Shown here one piece after another: positions 1 to 9,121 of a DNA stretch of 64,000 nt (positions within the stretch are counted from its first letter, which is position 1; every line of letters starts with the position of its first letter). Source of the stretch: DATKRB01 sp963794215 (GTDB taxonomy: Bacteria > Actinomycetota > Acidimicrobiia > Acidimicrobiales > RAAP-2). The position numbers were made by a program, and so were the translations under genes. Where the stretch lies: positions 1 through 64,000 of the forward strand of contig CAWCCQ010000007.1 of assembly GCA_963794215.1 (NCBI GenBank). Direction: 5' to 3'. The notes under the pieces are model-generated. The model was not told where the DNA came from. It did no database searches and saw only the letters and a list, made by a program, of their open reading frames with translations.

Positions 1-117
1 CGTGACATCCGCTCAATATCCTCGAGCAGGTGCACCACCGCCTGGTCTACACAACGGATCGTACGGGCGGGAGTCTCCGTCACGGGCAACACGCACGGGG
101 GGGTAAACCGCCAAGCC

Positions 118-345
118 TCAGCCCACGTCGGCTGCCGAGTTGGCCGACTCCAGCTCGGCCAGTCGGTCGCCGTTCAGATACTGGTCGTAGTGACCTACCC
201 GACGCCGGAACTCCTCAGCATGTCGCCGTTCGAACGCGCTCGCTCGCTCAACGGCCTCCTCGAGCTCATGGCTGCCTCTCAGCACCCGTACGGTCTTGGG
301 GCTGATCGGAGGCGGGTCGGCGATGTGTTTGCGGCGGTGGATCAA
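118..345 (-). CDS. small charged hypothetical protein
   Basis: Seventy-five residues, rich in Glu, Arg and Ala, with a likely amphipathic helix in the middle (about residues 27-60). No family recognised. It starts 37 bases downstream of the PilZ gene on the same strand, so it could be the second gene of a transcript, but its length and composition also fit a chance reading frame in GC-rich DNA. Confidence 0.3.
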   Translation of the reverse strand: MIHRRKHIADPPPISPKTVRVLRGSHELEEAVERASAFERRHAEEFRRRVGHYDQYLNGDRLAELESANSAADVG

Positions 346-382
346 GATGCCCTCCTTGCTGTCGTTGTGGTCTCGGCCCTGA

Positions 383-757
383 TCACCATGCGATCTGCAT
401 GAGCTCCAAGCTGTTGAGGACCGAACGCTCCATCTCTGAGAGACCTGAGAACTCGGCGCCTACCAGCCACCCGCCGGTCGCCTGATGGGCGGCATAGCGG
501 ACCTCCGCCTCGACCAATACGGTGATGGAGTTCCCGATGGGTGACGAGACCTCGACGACGAGGCGACGACCGAGCAATTCGGCCGGCAGGGCGTCGGAGA
601 ATTCCAGCCCGATGCCCAAGGCCGAGATGTCCACCACGAGGCAATCGTGCCATTGGCGCCGGCGTTCGCCGACGAGGCGGAACCTGGTCATCCAGTCGGC
701 GTTTTGTCGCGGTACGCGCCTACGCTCCTCTTCCACCTTACGTACCCCCTGACCCAC
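383..757 (-). CDS. PilZ-domain protein
   Basis: A 124-residue single-domain protein. The two PilZ signatures are visible: an RxxxR motif (RRVPR, residues 13-17) and D-x-S-x-x-G (DISALG, residues 43-48), followed by the alternating beta pattern of the barrel. In this family the two motifs bind cyclic di-GMP, so the protein is probably a cytoplasmic c-di-GMP receptor acting through a partner. The partner is not evident here. There is no membrane segment or attached output domain. Confidence 0.8.
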   Translation of the reverse strand: MGQGVRKVEEERRRVPRQNADWMTRFRLVGERRRQWHDCLVVDISALGIGLEFSDALPAELLGRRLVVEVSSPIGNSITVLVEAEVRYAAHQATGGWLVGAEFSGLSEMERSVLNSLELMQIAW

Positions 758-1054
758 CCTGTCTTCTCACATGGTGAAATCGTCGGGGCCCGAACTTGGT
801 GGCGATCGGGTTGCAAGGCGGGGAGACCATGCGGCGAGACGTGGCCCCGACCGGTCCCAAGAGCCCGATCAGTTGATAGCAACGCTTGGCCGCCTGCTTT
901 GGGAGACCCGACACGGAGCTTGGTGACACCGCTGGGCCTTCGCGTGGCTCGTCGAGGGAACTCCGCCCCGCCGATCGGGGCCGACGAAGATGTGCCTCAT
1001 CACTGCGAGGGTTCGCAAGTACTCCTAGACGGCTGGAGAGCGACTGACCAGTCG
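758..1054. other. no gene recognised
   Basis: About 300 bases between the PilZ gene start and the end of the decayed repeat-protein gene. No convincing coding frame or RNA structure was seen. A promoter for the leftward PilZ gene would be expected near 760-800. Confidence 0.4.
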
Positions 1055-1672
1055 TTACCAGCCCGTTGCCGCGATGATCGGTGCATTCAGGTGCTGTCCA
1101 GCCATGCCGCCGTCGTCAGGCGCGTCGCCATAGTGGTAGACCGCACCGTCGGCCGGGACCACCCAGTACCCCGCCACCGTCGGCCGTGGCGAACATGCGT
1201 TTGTGGGGTTCGCTCCTCCGACGGAGCCGACCGGACCGCCGAGGTTCGCCGCGGCGCCAAAGGCAACGACCGCCCGTTGGCAAACGCGAATCAGTAGCCC
1301 TTGCCACGAGGGGTTCGCACCGCTGATGGCACGGCACCGCCTGAGGCCTCGGCGCACCGTAGTACCTGGCGCCCCCGAAGGCGAAGGTGCCGCCGTCCGA
1401 GGCCATCAGCCAGTAGCCGGCTCGATCGGCGGTGGGAGTGATGCCCACCACCGGTTGCTGAAGGCTCATCGACCCTGTGGAACAGTAGAATTGGGCTTCG
1501 CGAAACTGAAGATCCCGCTGGCACCGCTGACCAGCCAGCAACCGTGCGGCGGCGCGGTAACAGTTACTGAGGTGCTGGCGCCAGATGGATCAAAGGAGTC
1601 ATCACCCAAGTAGGTCCGAGTGATCGTGTCGGTCCCGACCGGGGTGGAGCCTTGTGGTGCACGAAGCGCCAC
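1055..1672 (-). pseudogene. remnant of a GYWLVASDGG-repeat surface protein
   Basis: Three overlapping minus-strand frames together read as one protein. First comes an Ig-like segment (GTDTITRTYLGDDSF), then beta-propeller-like repeats (HGCWLVSGASGIFSFA, AGYWLMASDGGTFAFGGA, AGYWVVPADGAVYHYGDA), and a final LNAPI motif before the stop. Such repeats occur in large secreted proteins of Acidimicrobiia and relatives; their function is not established. Reading passes from frame to frame near 1500 and 1250 and no proper N-terminus remains. This is a truncated, frameshifted remnant, or, less likely, a gene carrying sequencing indels. Confidence 0.7.
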
Positions 1673-1758
1673 TACTCACCATCCCACTCGCACTCCATGA
1701 ATGTTCCAAGGGTTGCCGGGACCGTCACCGCGGCCGACAAGCCGTGGTGGCCGAGTGC

Positions 1759-3009
1759 TTACGAGGAACCGAGCACCGGCTCGTACGTGCCGCAGATGGG
1801 CTTGCCACCGTTGATGGTGACAAAGTTGGCGCCCTTCAGCTCCACCACCCACTCACACGCTTGCTTTGGGTACATCTGGGGTGTCCCGAAGTGATTGAAG
1901 CCGAACGAGGAGGCCAAGATCCCCCCAGCGTTGAAACTCGACACCTTGTGGAGGTCGGTGATGATCGCCGAGGAGGTGAGATGCGAGGCAGCGGCCTGCA
2001 GGCCGTCGACCATGAGATCGGCTGACTGCCACGAACCGTAGATGCCCAGGTCGGGGATCCCCCCGTGGAAAGCCGGGTCGTACTTCTTGAGGGCCGCCAG
2101 CATGTTCTTCGTTGCGGTGTTGGGACTGGAGAAGTCGATGCCCGTCGCGAAGTAGTCGCCCTGCAGGGCGGCCCGAGCGGACGGACTGTCCAGGACGTTG
2201 TTGTCGTAGCCTTCGGCGTAGAGCTGGCCCGGCATCTTGAGCCCAGCGTTCTTGATGCCCTGGGCCAGCGCGATGTCGGTCGCGTCCACGTACGAGGTGA
2301 ACAAGCCGTTGCACCCAGAGCTCTGGATCGCCAACACCAGCGTGGTGATGTTGACCGATCCCAAGGGGAGGCTCGTGTTCTCGTAGCACTTCTTGAGCCC
2401 GGCCTTCTCCAACGCGTAGAAGGCGGAGTTGACCGATTGGACGGCGGACTCGGTCTGGTTGGCGACGCCGGCGATCTTGGTGACGCCAAGAAGCTTATAG
2501 ATGGCCGCATCACCGGTCGTGGTCCAGTAGTGGCCGTCGACCTCGCCGGCGGTGGGCGGACCGAAGGCGTCGAAGAGATTGGTGTCGGTGTTCCATTCGG
2601 GCCCGTCGATGCCCGTCCCGGTCACCGGGATGCCTTCCTTGAGCAGGTACGGGGCGCCCCCGAAGAACAGGGCCGAGTTTTCGATGATCCCCACCACCTT
2701 CTTGCTGACCAACTCTTCAGCGTCGGTGGCCGCCGTCGTGGGGCTGGACTCCGTGTCCTCGGTCACCATTTGGATGGGGTGGCCATCGATCCCGCCCTGG
2801 GCGTTCTGCAAATCGATGCGGGCCTGGGCGGCAGCGGCCCCGTCGGCGAAGGTGGAGGCCGCGGGTCCCGTGAGGTCGCCGATGTAGCCGACCAGAATGG
2901 GGCTCTTGTCTGCCGCTCCGGCGACGCCGGCGCCGACAACGCCGAGACAGGTTGACGCCATGAGGACCGCGGCGCCGAAGGCCACCATGCTCCGATTCCA
3001 ACGCTTCAT
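1759..3009 (-). CDS. ABC transporter substrate-binding protein (branched-chain amino acid type)
   Basis: About 416 residues. An N-terminal signal sequence (MKRWNRS, then a hydrophobic stretch ending near AGA-ADKS) is followed by the type I periplasmic-binding fold of the Leu/Ile/Val family, with GYIGDLTGPAAS and the characteristic NAQGGIDGHPI. It should capture a small ligand (amino acid, amide or carboxylate; not predictable) outside the membrane. The ATG at 3009 is preferred over the TTG six bases upstream because GGAGG lies 6 bases before it. No permease or ATPase genes adjoin, so it is an orphan here. Two paralogues lie at 25663-26904 and 27716-28180. Confidence 0.85.
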   Translation of the reverse strand: MKRWNRSMVAFGAAVLMASTCLGVVGAGVAGAADKSPILVGYIGDLTGPAASTFADGAAAAQARIDLQNAQGGIDGHPIQMVTEDTESSPTTAATDAEELVSKKVVGIIENSALFFGGAPYLLKEGIPVTGTGIDGPEWNTDTNLFDAFGPPTAGEVDGHYWTTTGDAAIYKLLGVTKIAGVANQTESAVQSVNSAFYALEKAGLKKCYENTSLPLGSVNITTLVLAIQSSGCNGLFTSYVDATDIALAQGIKNAGLKMPGQLYAEGYDNNVLDSPSARAALQGDYFATGIDFSSPNTATKNMLAALKKYDPAFHGGIPDLGIYGSWQSADLMVDGLQAAASHLTSSAIITDLHKVSSFNAGGILASSFGFNHFGTPQMYPKQACEWVVELKGANFVTINGGKPICGTYEPVLGSS

Positions 3010-3082
3010 GAACAACCTCCGGGTAGCAGCGCCTGCCGCTCACGCGAACGGCCACGCAGTATGAAATTGGGATTTGGAAATT

Positions 3083-3100
3083 AACGCTCACGTGAACGTT
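3083..3100. promoter_or_regulatory. 18-bp near-perfect palindrome, candidate operator
   Basis: AACGCTCACGTGAACGTT reads the same on both strands except at one symmetric pair, with a CACGTG core. It lies about 74 bases upstream of the solute-binding protein start. That position and symmetry suit a dimeric repressor site (for example TetR or GntR type), but no regulator gene is next to it. Confidence 0.45.
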
Positions 3101-3356
3101 ATTCTGGCGAGAATGAATCAGTCAAGTGTCAATCACGACGTCCACGTCACGGGACCATTTCGAGCTGATGGACAGGGTAGTCGAAAAATTAACGTGCACG
3201 AGAAGTTGTGGCTAGTCAATGGCGCCAATGTCCGTAGGTCGAACTCGGGGAGCTGGTGAGTGGGCACCAGGCGAAGAAGGCGCGGGAGTAGGGGAGTGCT
3301 GCTCTACGAGTCGAGACCGAACCGAGCAGTCAGTCGGCCGGTCGTGAACTGGATCC

Positions 3357-4330
3357 TCATTCGCCAGGCCGTGTTCCGATTGGCAAACATGCCGGGTTCC
3401 CTGATGGCCTCAGACTGAGCAAGGGCCTTCGTCCACTGGACACCGACCACGCATTCGGCCATGTCAGGATCATCGATGCCCCGCCCGCGGCCCAGCTTCT
3501 TCCACGGGGAGATCGAGCAGTATCTTCTGTTGGTTGTAGCTCTCCCGGGAAGAAGTGGCGCGCCATCACGGCTGGCTGGGTGACCGTCCCCACCCCCACA
3601 TATCCCTCACCTGGGACGTGGACGAAGACCCGATTATCGGGTTCGAGCACCTTCAATGACCGGCCGTACCACGCCCCTCCCCCGCCACTTACGAACCCCC
3701 GTACTTGCGAGTGTCCTCCCACGACCGGCCCTCGTCCACCCCGAAGGAGATGTAGTAGTCCTGACTTCCAGGGCTGCTCCTTGCGATGGCCTGGACTGGC
3801 AGCCCTTGTGCTGATCTCTGCGTCCCGGGGCTCTATGAGCCAAGACCGTGCGAGGTGCTCGCGCTCACCGTCGACCAGGTAGCCAAAGAAGACCACATGG
3901 ATTGGTACGCCGTGTTGTCCTGATAGGTATCCCACAATGCGTTCAGTACTTGCATCCAGTGTGCAGCGACGATGGCGAGAGCGTGGGACCCATTGACCGC
4001 GTCGGGCGGCCCAGCTCCGAATCGGCGCGAGAACGCGTCCTCAAGGGGGTAGTCCGATCGCGCTTGAGTTCGATGACCGAGAGATTGCCGTCGCCGTCGA
4101 TAACCATGACGTGCATCGACGGCCAGTGGGCGGCGCCGTGCTCTCCTCTCGCATGGCCCACGGCACCGGCCGCGAGCGTTCTCGGAGGCTGAGAGAACTG
4201 CTTTTTGGTCCCCGAACGGGGCCTGCTTCGAGAATGCTGTGGGTGTGATTCCGATCTCTGAGCACGTCAAGCAGGCCTTGCTCCGCCCTAGCCAACGTGC
4301 CCCAGCTCGACCGTCTACAGGTCGATGTCA
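3357..4330 (-). pseudogene. decayed NucS/DUF91-like nuclease-domain gene
   Basis: Read across three minus-strand frames the order of a known family appears. First MHVMVIDGDGNLSVIELKRD, where the IELKRD stretch carries the E-x-K of a PD-(D/E)xK nuclease. Then FSRRFGAGPPDAVNGSHALAIVA, shifted in frame. Then GVPIHVVFFGYLVDGEREHLARSWLI and DNRVFVHVPGEGYVGVGTV. These match DUF91/NucS-like proteins of unknown role that have a C-terminal GYVGVG segment. At least two frame changes (near 3930 and 4080) interrupt it. Its 5' end overlaps the start of the opposite-strand GNAT remnant. Confidence 0.6.
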
Positions 4331-4371
4331 GATCAAATTCTCGACTGTGCCCCTCCGGCTGGATCGGATTG

Positions 4372-4950
4372 TTGCGCGTCGCCGACACCGTCACCACGTC
4401 GGTGCCGCGCTCCGATCTATGCGAGGCGGTCCTGGCTGCGCTCGGTAGCCTGACCGCCGCGGAGTCGGTTGAGCCACAAATGCTGCTTCCGCGGCTTCCC
4501 CCGATGCGAAGAGTGTTGGGGCCTGCTGCGCTCTTCTATCCGGCCAACACAGCCTCACATCAAGGCTTTTCCGATGTGGAGGAGGTTCCGTTGGGCGATC
4601 TCGCTCCACTTCTCAGGGCGACATCCAAGGAAGATCTCGATGAGAGCGGGATCGCCAAGACCACTGGGAACGCCTTCGTACTGCGGGTGCCGGACGGAAC
4701 GCTCGTGGCTGCATGCGTACCAGCCCTGGCCCAACAGCGTCGCACACTTGTGCGTCCCTTACTTATCTTGGCCACCGTGGAGTCGGAAACGGCCGAGCGG
4801 TGGCGACCGCGGCGATTCAACGAGCGAGTAGACGAGGGCCTGCTTCCCCTATGGCGGGCTCGACCAGCCGCGCTCGCGGGCACTTGCCGAAAAGCTTGGC
4901 CTCGTCGAACTCGGCGCGCAGTTGAGCCTCGACCTTCTCTAGCGGGACCA
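4372..4950 (+). pseudogene. frameshifted GNAT-family acetyltransferase
   Basis: The first 110 or so residues (LRVADTVTTSV..., LPPMRRVLGPAALFYPA, EEVPLGDLAPLLRAT, SGIAKTTGNAFVLRVPDG) resemble a GNAT-like actinobacterial protein. The acetyl-CoA-binding region then appears in other frames: YQPWPNSVAHL, then GHRGVGNGRAVATAAI (Q/RxxGxG/A loop), then GLLPLWRARPAA, and finally a frame reading KLGLVELGAQLSL. At least three indels would be needed to restore it. Its substrate is unknown. Confidence 0.6.
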
Positions 4951-4992
4951 ACCCGCCCAATCGGTTACGTTGTTCGCCATGGCGTTAGGCCC

Positions 4993-5000
4993 AGATCGAT
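4993..5000. repeat. left copy of 8-bp target-site duplication (AGATCGAT)
   Basis: AGATCGAT directly abuts the outer end of the left inverted repeat and recurs in the same orientation at 12192-12199 beyond the right one. Joining the two flanks through one copy restores a plausible GNAT start (MALGPDRW followed by QYVSLRIEEE, allowing a one-base difference in the G run). Confidence 0.7.
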
Positions 5001-5416
5001 GGGGGGAGAGAGGGAGACGGGAGGCGAAGAGACGACAAAAGGGGGGACGCCGGCGAGGGGACGACACCGGGACCAGGGACGACGCCGGGGACAGGGCCGG
5101 GGCTAGACGGGACCGGGGCCCCGGAGCACCGAGGGCGAGGGCGCCCCGGAGGGGCGACCCGAGACCCGAGGGCGGACGGGGGCGGACGTACGAAACCTGG
5201 GAAAAGGAATTCGCGATAACCCTTACGTAGCAACAATAAAGGGCACGAGAGTGGCCGAGAATGCCCTCTGGGGCCGCAACGCCAGGAACGGTCCTGAGGG
5301 GCCCGAGGGGGCTCAGCGGGCGTCAGGGGAACGGGTAGGAATCGCGCCGGAATCGCGTTTTTGTCCACGCCAGCAGTGCCCAGCCCGAGGTGTGGGTGCC
5401 CGAACGGGCCGGGCGG
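5001..5416 (+). repeat. left terminal inverted repeat (416 bp)
   Basis: From GGGGGGAGAGAGGG to the GGGCGG at 5416, the reverse complement is found at the right end with only scattered mismatches (for example GCGATAACC here, GCGAGAACC there) and a one-base difference in a C run. The repeat is very GC-rich with G/C homopolymers. The proline-rich frames it contains look like composition artefacts. Confidence 0.8.
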
Positions 5417-5439
5417 GGATCGTGGAGGGGTTGGGGGGC

Positions 5440-6555
5440 CTAAACCTTTCGAGCTGGCGGCTTCAGTTCGATCGCCCACTCCTCGTTGGTGGTAGCTGTG
5501 GATTGGGCACGGAGCCGGACGTGGCCTGCGGCACCCTCTTCTTCCCGAACAGACACTGTTGACTGAATCATCGCCAGGCGGATGGCTTTCGGCTTTGGTG
5601 CTGCCCGGAGCCTGCGGGTGCCGGCCGTCAAATAGACCCGACTTGTGCGGTGTCGCAATCGTTCGAGATCACTGGCACGAGGGAGTGGGTTGGTTCCTCG
5701 CCGAAACGGCGTTAACACCGCCCACGGGTTTTGCTTCAAGAGCTGCGTCCACACATCGTCGTGATGCGCGTTCTCGGAGCGATGATGGGCGACCTTGAAT
5801 GCAGCTGACCTTACTGATGGTTGAAACGGACTTGCCAGAATCGCTCTCCAGCCCCTATCCGGATTGCTCGGATTCTCTAGATCGGAACCAAGGATGATTG
5901 AGGCCTCTCCTACGCGCACCCAAAGGACGACTGCCGAAGGGTTCGGCTTTGGTTCAGCGTCGTATTCCGATTCGAGATTGTGAGCATCCGGGAGCTGAGC
6001 TGCAATAGCTGCCATGGAGTCCGTTACGGATGCAACCGATGGGGAAAGAGCTACTACTTCGCAATCTGGAGCATCAACACTTGCAAACCTGCGATGCAAT
6101 AGAGTCCGCTCCCCTGCAAGGCCAGCGGCCGGCGCGTGTGTGCCCCCCTCGCTCCGGACACTCAAGGTATCTATTACTGTATGGAACTCGCGATAAGCAT
6201 TGTGCTTGCTCGCTCTATCCGAACCGTATTTCCGAGTGGCTAGGAGCAGTTCGTCCGTCCGAAGCGATTGAGACATCCAAAACTCTGCATTTACACATCG
6301 TCGAACTACATCGCTGATTCCTCGAACGTGGTCAGTATGCCAATGGGTCACCAGGACCGTGCGGACTGCTGATCCGGGATCAACTCCGATTTGTTCTAGG
6401 TATGTTAAGGCGGGCTGACGCTTAGATCGTTGATCTACGCAGGAGTCGACGATCAGCCATTGGTTGACCCCTAGGTGAACGAGAATGCACTCTCCATACC
6501 CTGGCCCAAATACTGATACCTCAATTTCGTTAGGAGCCGGGGGTTCCAGCAGCAT
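5440..6555 (-). CDS. metallo-beta-lactamase-fold hydrolase of an unrecognised three-gene operon
   Basis: A 371-residue cytoplasmic protein with the full MBL metal site: HWHTDH (His71, His73, Asp75, His76), an Asp in LGSDLE (about 225) and a late His pair in KVAHHRS (257-258). The opening GYGECILVHLGVNQWLIVDSC resembles ComEC-like and defence-associated MBL proteins that act on nucleic acids or nucleotides; the substrate here is not known. It is the last gene of the operon, overlapping the previous gene by 26 bases. Base composition is visibly poorer in GC than the neighbours, and the operon sits inside the inverted-repeat unit, so transfer is likely. Confidence 0.7.
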   Translation of the reverse strand: MLLEPPAPNEIEVSVFGPGYGECILVHLGVNQWLIVDSCVDQRSKRQPALTYLEQIGVDPGSAVRTVLVTHWHTDHVRGISDVVRRCVNAEFWMSQSLRTDELLLATRKYGSDRASKHNAYREFHTVIDTLSVRSEGGTHAPAAGLAGERTLLHRRFASVDAPDCEVVALSPSVASVTDSMAAIAAQLPDAHNLESEYDAEPKPNPSAVVLWVRVGEASIILGSDLENPSNPDRGWRAILASPFQPSVRSAAFKVAHHRSENAHHDDVWTQLLKQNPWAVLTPFRRGTNPLPRASDLERLRHRTSRVYLTAGTRRLRAAPKPKAIRLAMIQSTVSVREEEGAAGHVRLRAQSTATTNEEWAIELKPPARKV

Positions 6556-7171
6556 CGTCTCGGTCGAACAGTCGCTTGGTACTCGTTAGCCAATCAGCGT
6601 CACTCTCGGGGCTTGGAGTGGGAGGAGGAGGCAATCTCCTGAATCTGACCTCTGATTCCCTCTTTGTCCTACGCCCGGAATAGGTTCGGTAAGATATCGT
6701 CCAATAGAAGAGCGCACCATGGCTAAACAGGGTCTCGTCTCCAGGAGAAATATCCTTTAGAGAGAACTCGGCGAGCTGTTCTGGCCCGCCTTCGCCGATC
6801 GGAATTATCCGCGCTTTGAAGGTCTCCCTGCCTATGGCTACGACGACTCCATCCCAACTACATAAAACCTGGGTGGGTTCTGCCTTAATAGGCATATCTG
6901 GAAGGTGAGTGCTTACCCTGCTTTCCTCGGATTCCGAGTACAAGGATGACGTGCTCACTTCGGGTTCCAAGTACACGGAGGAGGTCGATAGCAAGTCACG
7001 TTGACGGGATGGAGCCTGCTGGGCCGACTCTGGGCTTTTCCAGGCAGGTCTGATCGAGCGCGAGAAATACTGGCCTTGCCGTTCCGTCGCTGAGTCGAGG
7101 GATTCACCTTGTGGGTCTTGCCGAGAGAAGGTGCCCTCAAATCGACCATCCCTGGGAGAGTACATGCTCAA
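6530..7171 (-). CDS. hypothetical protein with a C-terminal beta-rich domain, middle gene of MBL operon
   Basis: A 213-residue protein. The first 90 residues are Ser/Glu/Arg-rich and probably disordered. Residues about 100-180 form a compact domain with SWDGVVVAIGRETFKARIIP, AEFSLKDISPGD, HGALFYWTISYR and SEVRFRRLPP. This pattern (WxGxV...FxARL...GAxFYWxIGYR...RFRRLP) recurs in small bacterial proteins that I recognise only as uncharacterised. It may bind a ligand or partner for the MBL protein. The start overlaps the previous gene by 4 bases, implying translational coupling. Confidence 0.6.
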   Translation of the reverse strand: MSMYSPRDGRFEGTFSRQDPQGESLDSATERQGQYFSRSIRPAWKSPESAQQAPSRQRDLLSTSSVYLEPEVSTSSLYSESEESRVSTHLPDMPIKAEPTQVLCSWDGVVVAIGRETFKARIIPIGEGGPEQLAEFSLKDISPGDETLFSHGALFYWTISYRTYSGRRTKRESEVRFRRLPPPPTPSPESDADWLTSTKRLFDRDDAAGTPGS

Positions 7172-7551
7172 CTCGATCGCTCCTTTGTAACCGCGCGTTG
7201 CCCAGGCGCACCATCAACGCCCTGAATATTTCTCATCTCCTCCGCTTGAAGGCTGTCGTCATGTTCGGCAGCCCTCCGTATAGCCTCTTGACGGTCTGAC
7301 TCGGAGGGTTTGGAGTTCATCACGACTCCAATCAGCCGGGGTGCTCTTTGAACGATGGCATCCCACTCGAGCTCTAGAACATTTATCGCTTCGGTGGCGT
7401 CCGTAGGAGCTTGGGGGTCCGATGCCAGTTCGAAGTGATCGTTGACGGATATATATATGCCTGGCGATACATGGACAGAGGGTTCAACCCTCACTTGAAC
7501 GTGCCCTCGGTAGGTGTCTTCGCGGCGTCCTTCTATTAATACACTTCGCAT
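7168..7551 (-). CDS. hypothetical protein, first gene of MBL operon
   Basis: A 127-residue acidic protein without membrane segment. The central stretch SPGIYISVNDHFELA, followed by a helix with LELEWDAIVQRAPRLIGV, looks like a folded alpha/beta domain of unknown family; the tail is charged. It leads a three-gene operon (4-base and 26-base overlaps downstream). A purine-rich AAGGA lies about a dozen bases before the ATG. The opposite-strand zinc-finger frame begins 30 bases away, so both promoters would have to lie within or across these starts. Confidence 0.5.
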   Translation of the reverse strand: MRSVLIEGRREDTYRGHVQVRVEPSVHVSPGIYISVNDHFELASDPQAPTDATEAINVLELEWDAIVQRAPRLIGVVMNSKPSESDRQEAIRRAAEHDDSLQAEEMRNIQGVDGAPGQRAVTKERSS

Positions 7552-7580
7552 CCCTGGGTCCTTAAGCTTTCCTTCCCAGG

Positions 7581-7967
7581 GTGTCGACCCGGTGCACTGC
7601 GCTGCGAGATACCACGGTCAGTACTCGAGCCCTATTTGGGAACGTCTCATTCCATCCGCCATTCCCAAAGCTGAGCTCGGGGCTGCTCGATGGTGCAGAC
7701 ATCGACGTTGGGGACCTCGATCCCGCGATCTGGGGGGCTACCGCCATCCGCACCTGCAGCATCTGCGGCCAGCCGATCGGCGAGTCTGGAGTAATCCAAG
7801 CGTGGGCCTGCCTCCCGGTTACGTCAGCTCCAGCAGACGACCCGCGATGGGGATGGAGATGGACCGACGTCCTGCCATTGCTGGTCAATGCTTGTTCAGC
7901 AGACTGCCTGAGTACCCTGCCTCGCGAAGGATTCGAGTCTTTGATCACAGGACCCGTGAGGCCTTGA
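7581..7967 (+). CDS. putative zinc-finger hypothetical protein
   Basis: A 128-residue frame with a CxxC knuckle in TCSICGQPIGESG and a second Cys pair in ACSADCLSTLP, spaced as in a treble-clef or ribbon site. The middle holds WRWTDVLPLLVNAC. No family assigned. It diverges from the MBL operon with a gap of only 30 bases. A real but unknown cargo gene is favoured because of the paired cysteines and sensible composition. Confidence 0.4.
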   Translation: MSTRCTALRDTTVSTRALFGNVSFHPPFPKLSSGLLDGADIDVGDLDPAIWGATAIRTCSICGQPIGESGVIQAWACLPVTSAPADDPRWGWRWTDVLPLLVNACSADCLSTLPREGFESLITGPVRP

Positions 7968-7981
7968 AGGATTCCGAGGGC

Positions 7982-8173
7982 TTAGAACCGCTCCGGCCCC
8001 GGTCCGCCGTATGGCTCGGATGTCCACCCTCCGGCAATGAGGGCGTCCACGACAGCCGCTGCCTGGTAGCCGAACTGTTCGCCCTCGACGCAGGTGCACC
8101 GCAGACCGTGTTCCGCGTCGTGCCACGCCGCCAGCGTCTCGACGGCGACCTGCACCGCGGTGTCCCTGGTCAT
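7982..8173 (-). CDS. small hypothetical protein
   Basis: A 63-residue protein (start taken at MTRDTAVQVAVETLAAWHD), with an alpha-helical N-terminal half and an end reading ALIAGGWTSEPYGGPG. The two close cysteines in LRCTCVEGEQ might bind a metal. It converges on the zinc-finger gene, with 14 bases between the stops. No function can be given. Confidence 0.4.
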   Translation of the reverse strand: MTRDTAVQVAVETLAAWHDAEHGLRCTCVEGEQFGYQAAAVVDALIAGGWTSEPYGGPGPERF

Positions 8174-8382
8174 GGATCGGAGACTAACCAGGAGGGAAGG
8201 ACGGGGCGCCAACCCACGATCGGGCGAAGGTGGGTTGGCGACGGCGGGCGGATCGCGCCGCCTGGTTGCAGACTTAGCGATCCATGCCTCGTGCACAACG
8301 GTCAAATCGCACTAGGGGACCCGTCGTCCCCACACCCCCGTTGGTCCACCAAGTCGTCACAACCCGGCGTTACGGTCCCCGC

Positions 8383-8556
8383 ATGGCTGAGGACGTAGAC
8401 CTGGCGCGACTGCGATGGATCATGGATGCGGATTGCAACGCCCTGAGGGCGGAAACGGAACGTCTGCGACAACTACGCGGACCGGTAGCGTCGTCCCACC
8501 GCAAGCGGCCCGTCCAGGCCGGCCGGGTCTCGACGTCCCTTTGGGGCACTGCCTGA
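8383..8556 (+). CDS. small hypothetical protein
   Basis: A 57-residue frame starting MAEDVDLARLRWIMDAD, with a helical, charged first half. Nothing recognisable. It may be spurious. Confidence 0.25.
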   Translation: MAEDVDLARLRWIMDADCNALRAETERLRQLRGPVASSHRKRPVQAGRVSTSLWGTA

Positions 8557-9121
8557 CCCCGAGCGAGGGCGCCCGTCTTGCGACGTGCACCGCGGGAGGC
8601 TGGAGGACACCCAGCCGGTGTTAGGGCGCCACCCAACCCCCGACAAGCTGGTGGCGGACCGCTGGGCCAAGTTGCATGGAAAACCAGCTCGGCCGCATCG
8701 CTGTCCGGCCACAGGTCTAGCAACCCCGCCGACTCGTCCGCATCCGCCAACGGGACTATGGAACGCTCAACCTAAGAGGTTCCTGAGAAGCGACCAAGTC
8801 GTGGGGCTCGACCATATGGTCTTCCCCGCCGTGAACGACCCCCTCACCTATGACCCCGTCGCCCTACGCCACCTCACCGACCATCCTGAGGTCGCCCCAA
8901 GGGAATGGCGTTGTGGAGCGACGGCCTCGACCGGCAACGTGCTCGGTCCCCGTCAGGTGACATGCGTCCGCCGCACGAGCCATGACGGTCTGCACGCGTC
9001 CATCCCGCAACGGGCGTTTCCTCAGCTTCGCCGGTGGTGGGTCTACTCATGGCACTGAGGTGGGCTCGCCAGCAAGCCACCCGCCGCTCAAGGTGGGTAG
9101 CGGTCAGGGGCAAGCTGGGCA
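8557..9121. other. no confident gene
   Basis: A plus-strand frame (8585-9058) contains a Cys/His-bearing C-terminal half (WRCGATASTG, VTCVRRTSHDG) that might be a decayed or frameshifted small zinc protein. The N-terminal half looks like noise, so it is not called as a gene. Confidence 0.3.

Noticed and set aside
2065..2955. Long plus-strand frame of 296 codons
   Set aside because: It is antisense to a clearly coding substrate-binding protein; a shadow of its codon bias.
4985..5479. Proline-rich frames inside the long inverted repeats
   Set aside because: Low-complexity Pro/Arg/Gly translations produced by G/C runs; similar frames arise on both strands of both copies, with no family resemblance or ribosome-binding site.
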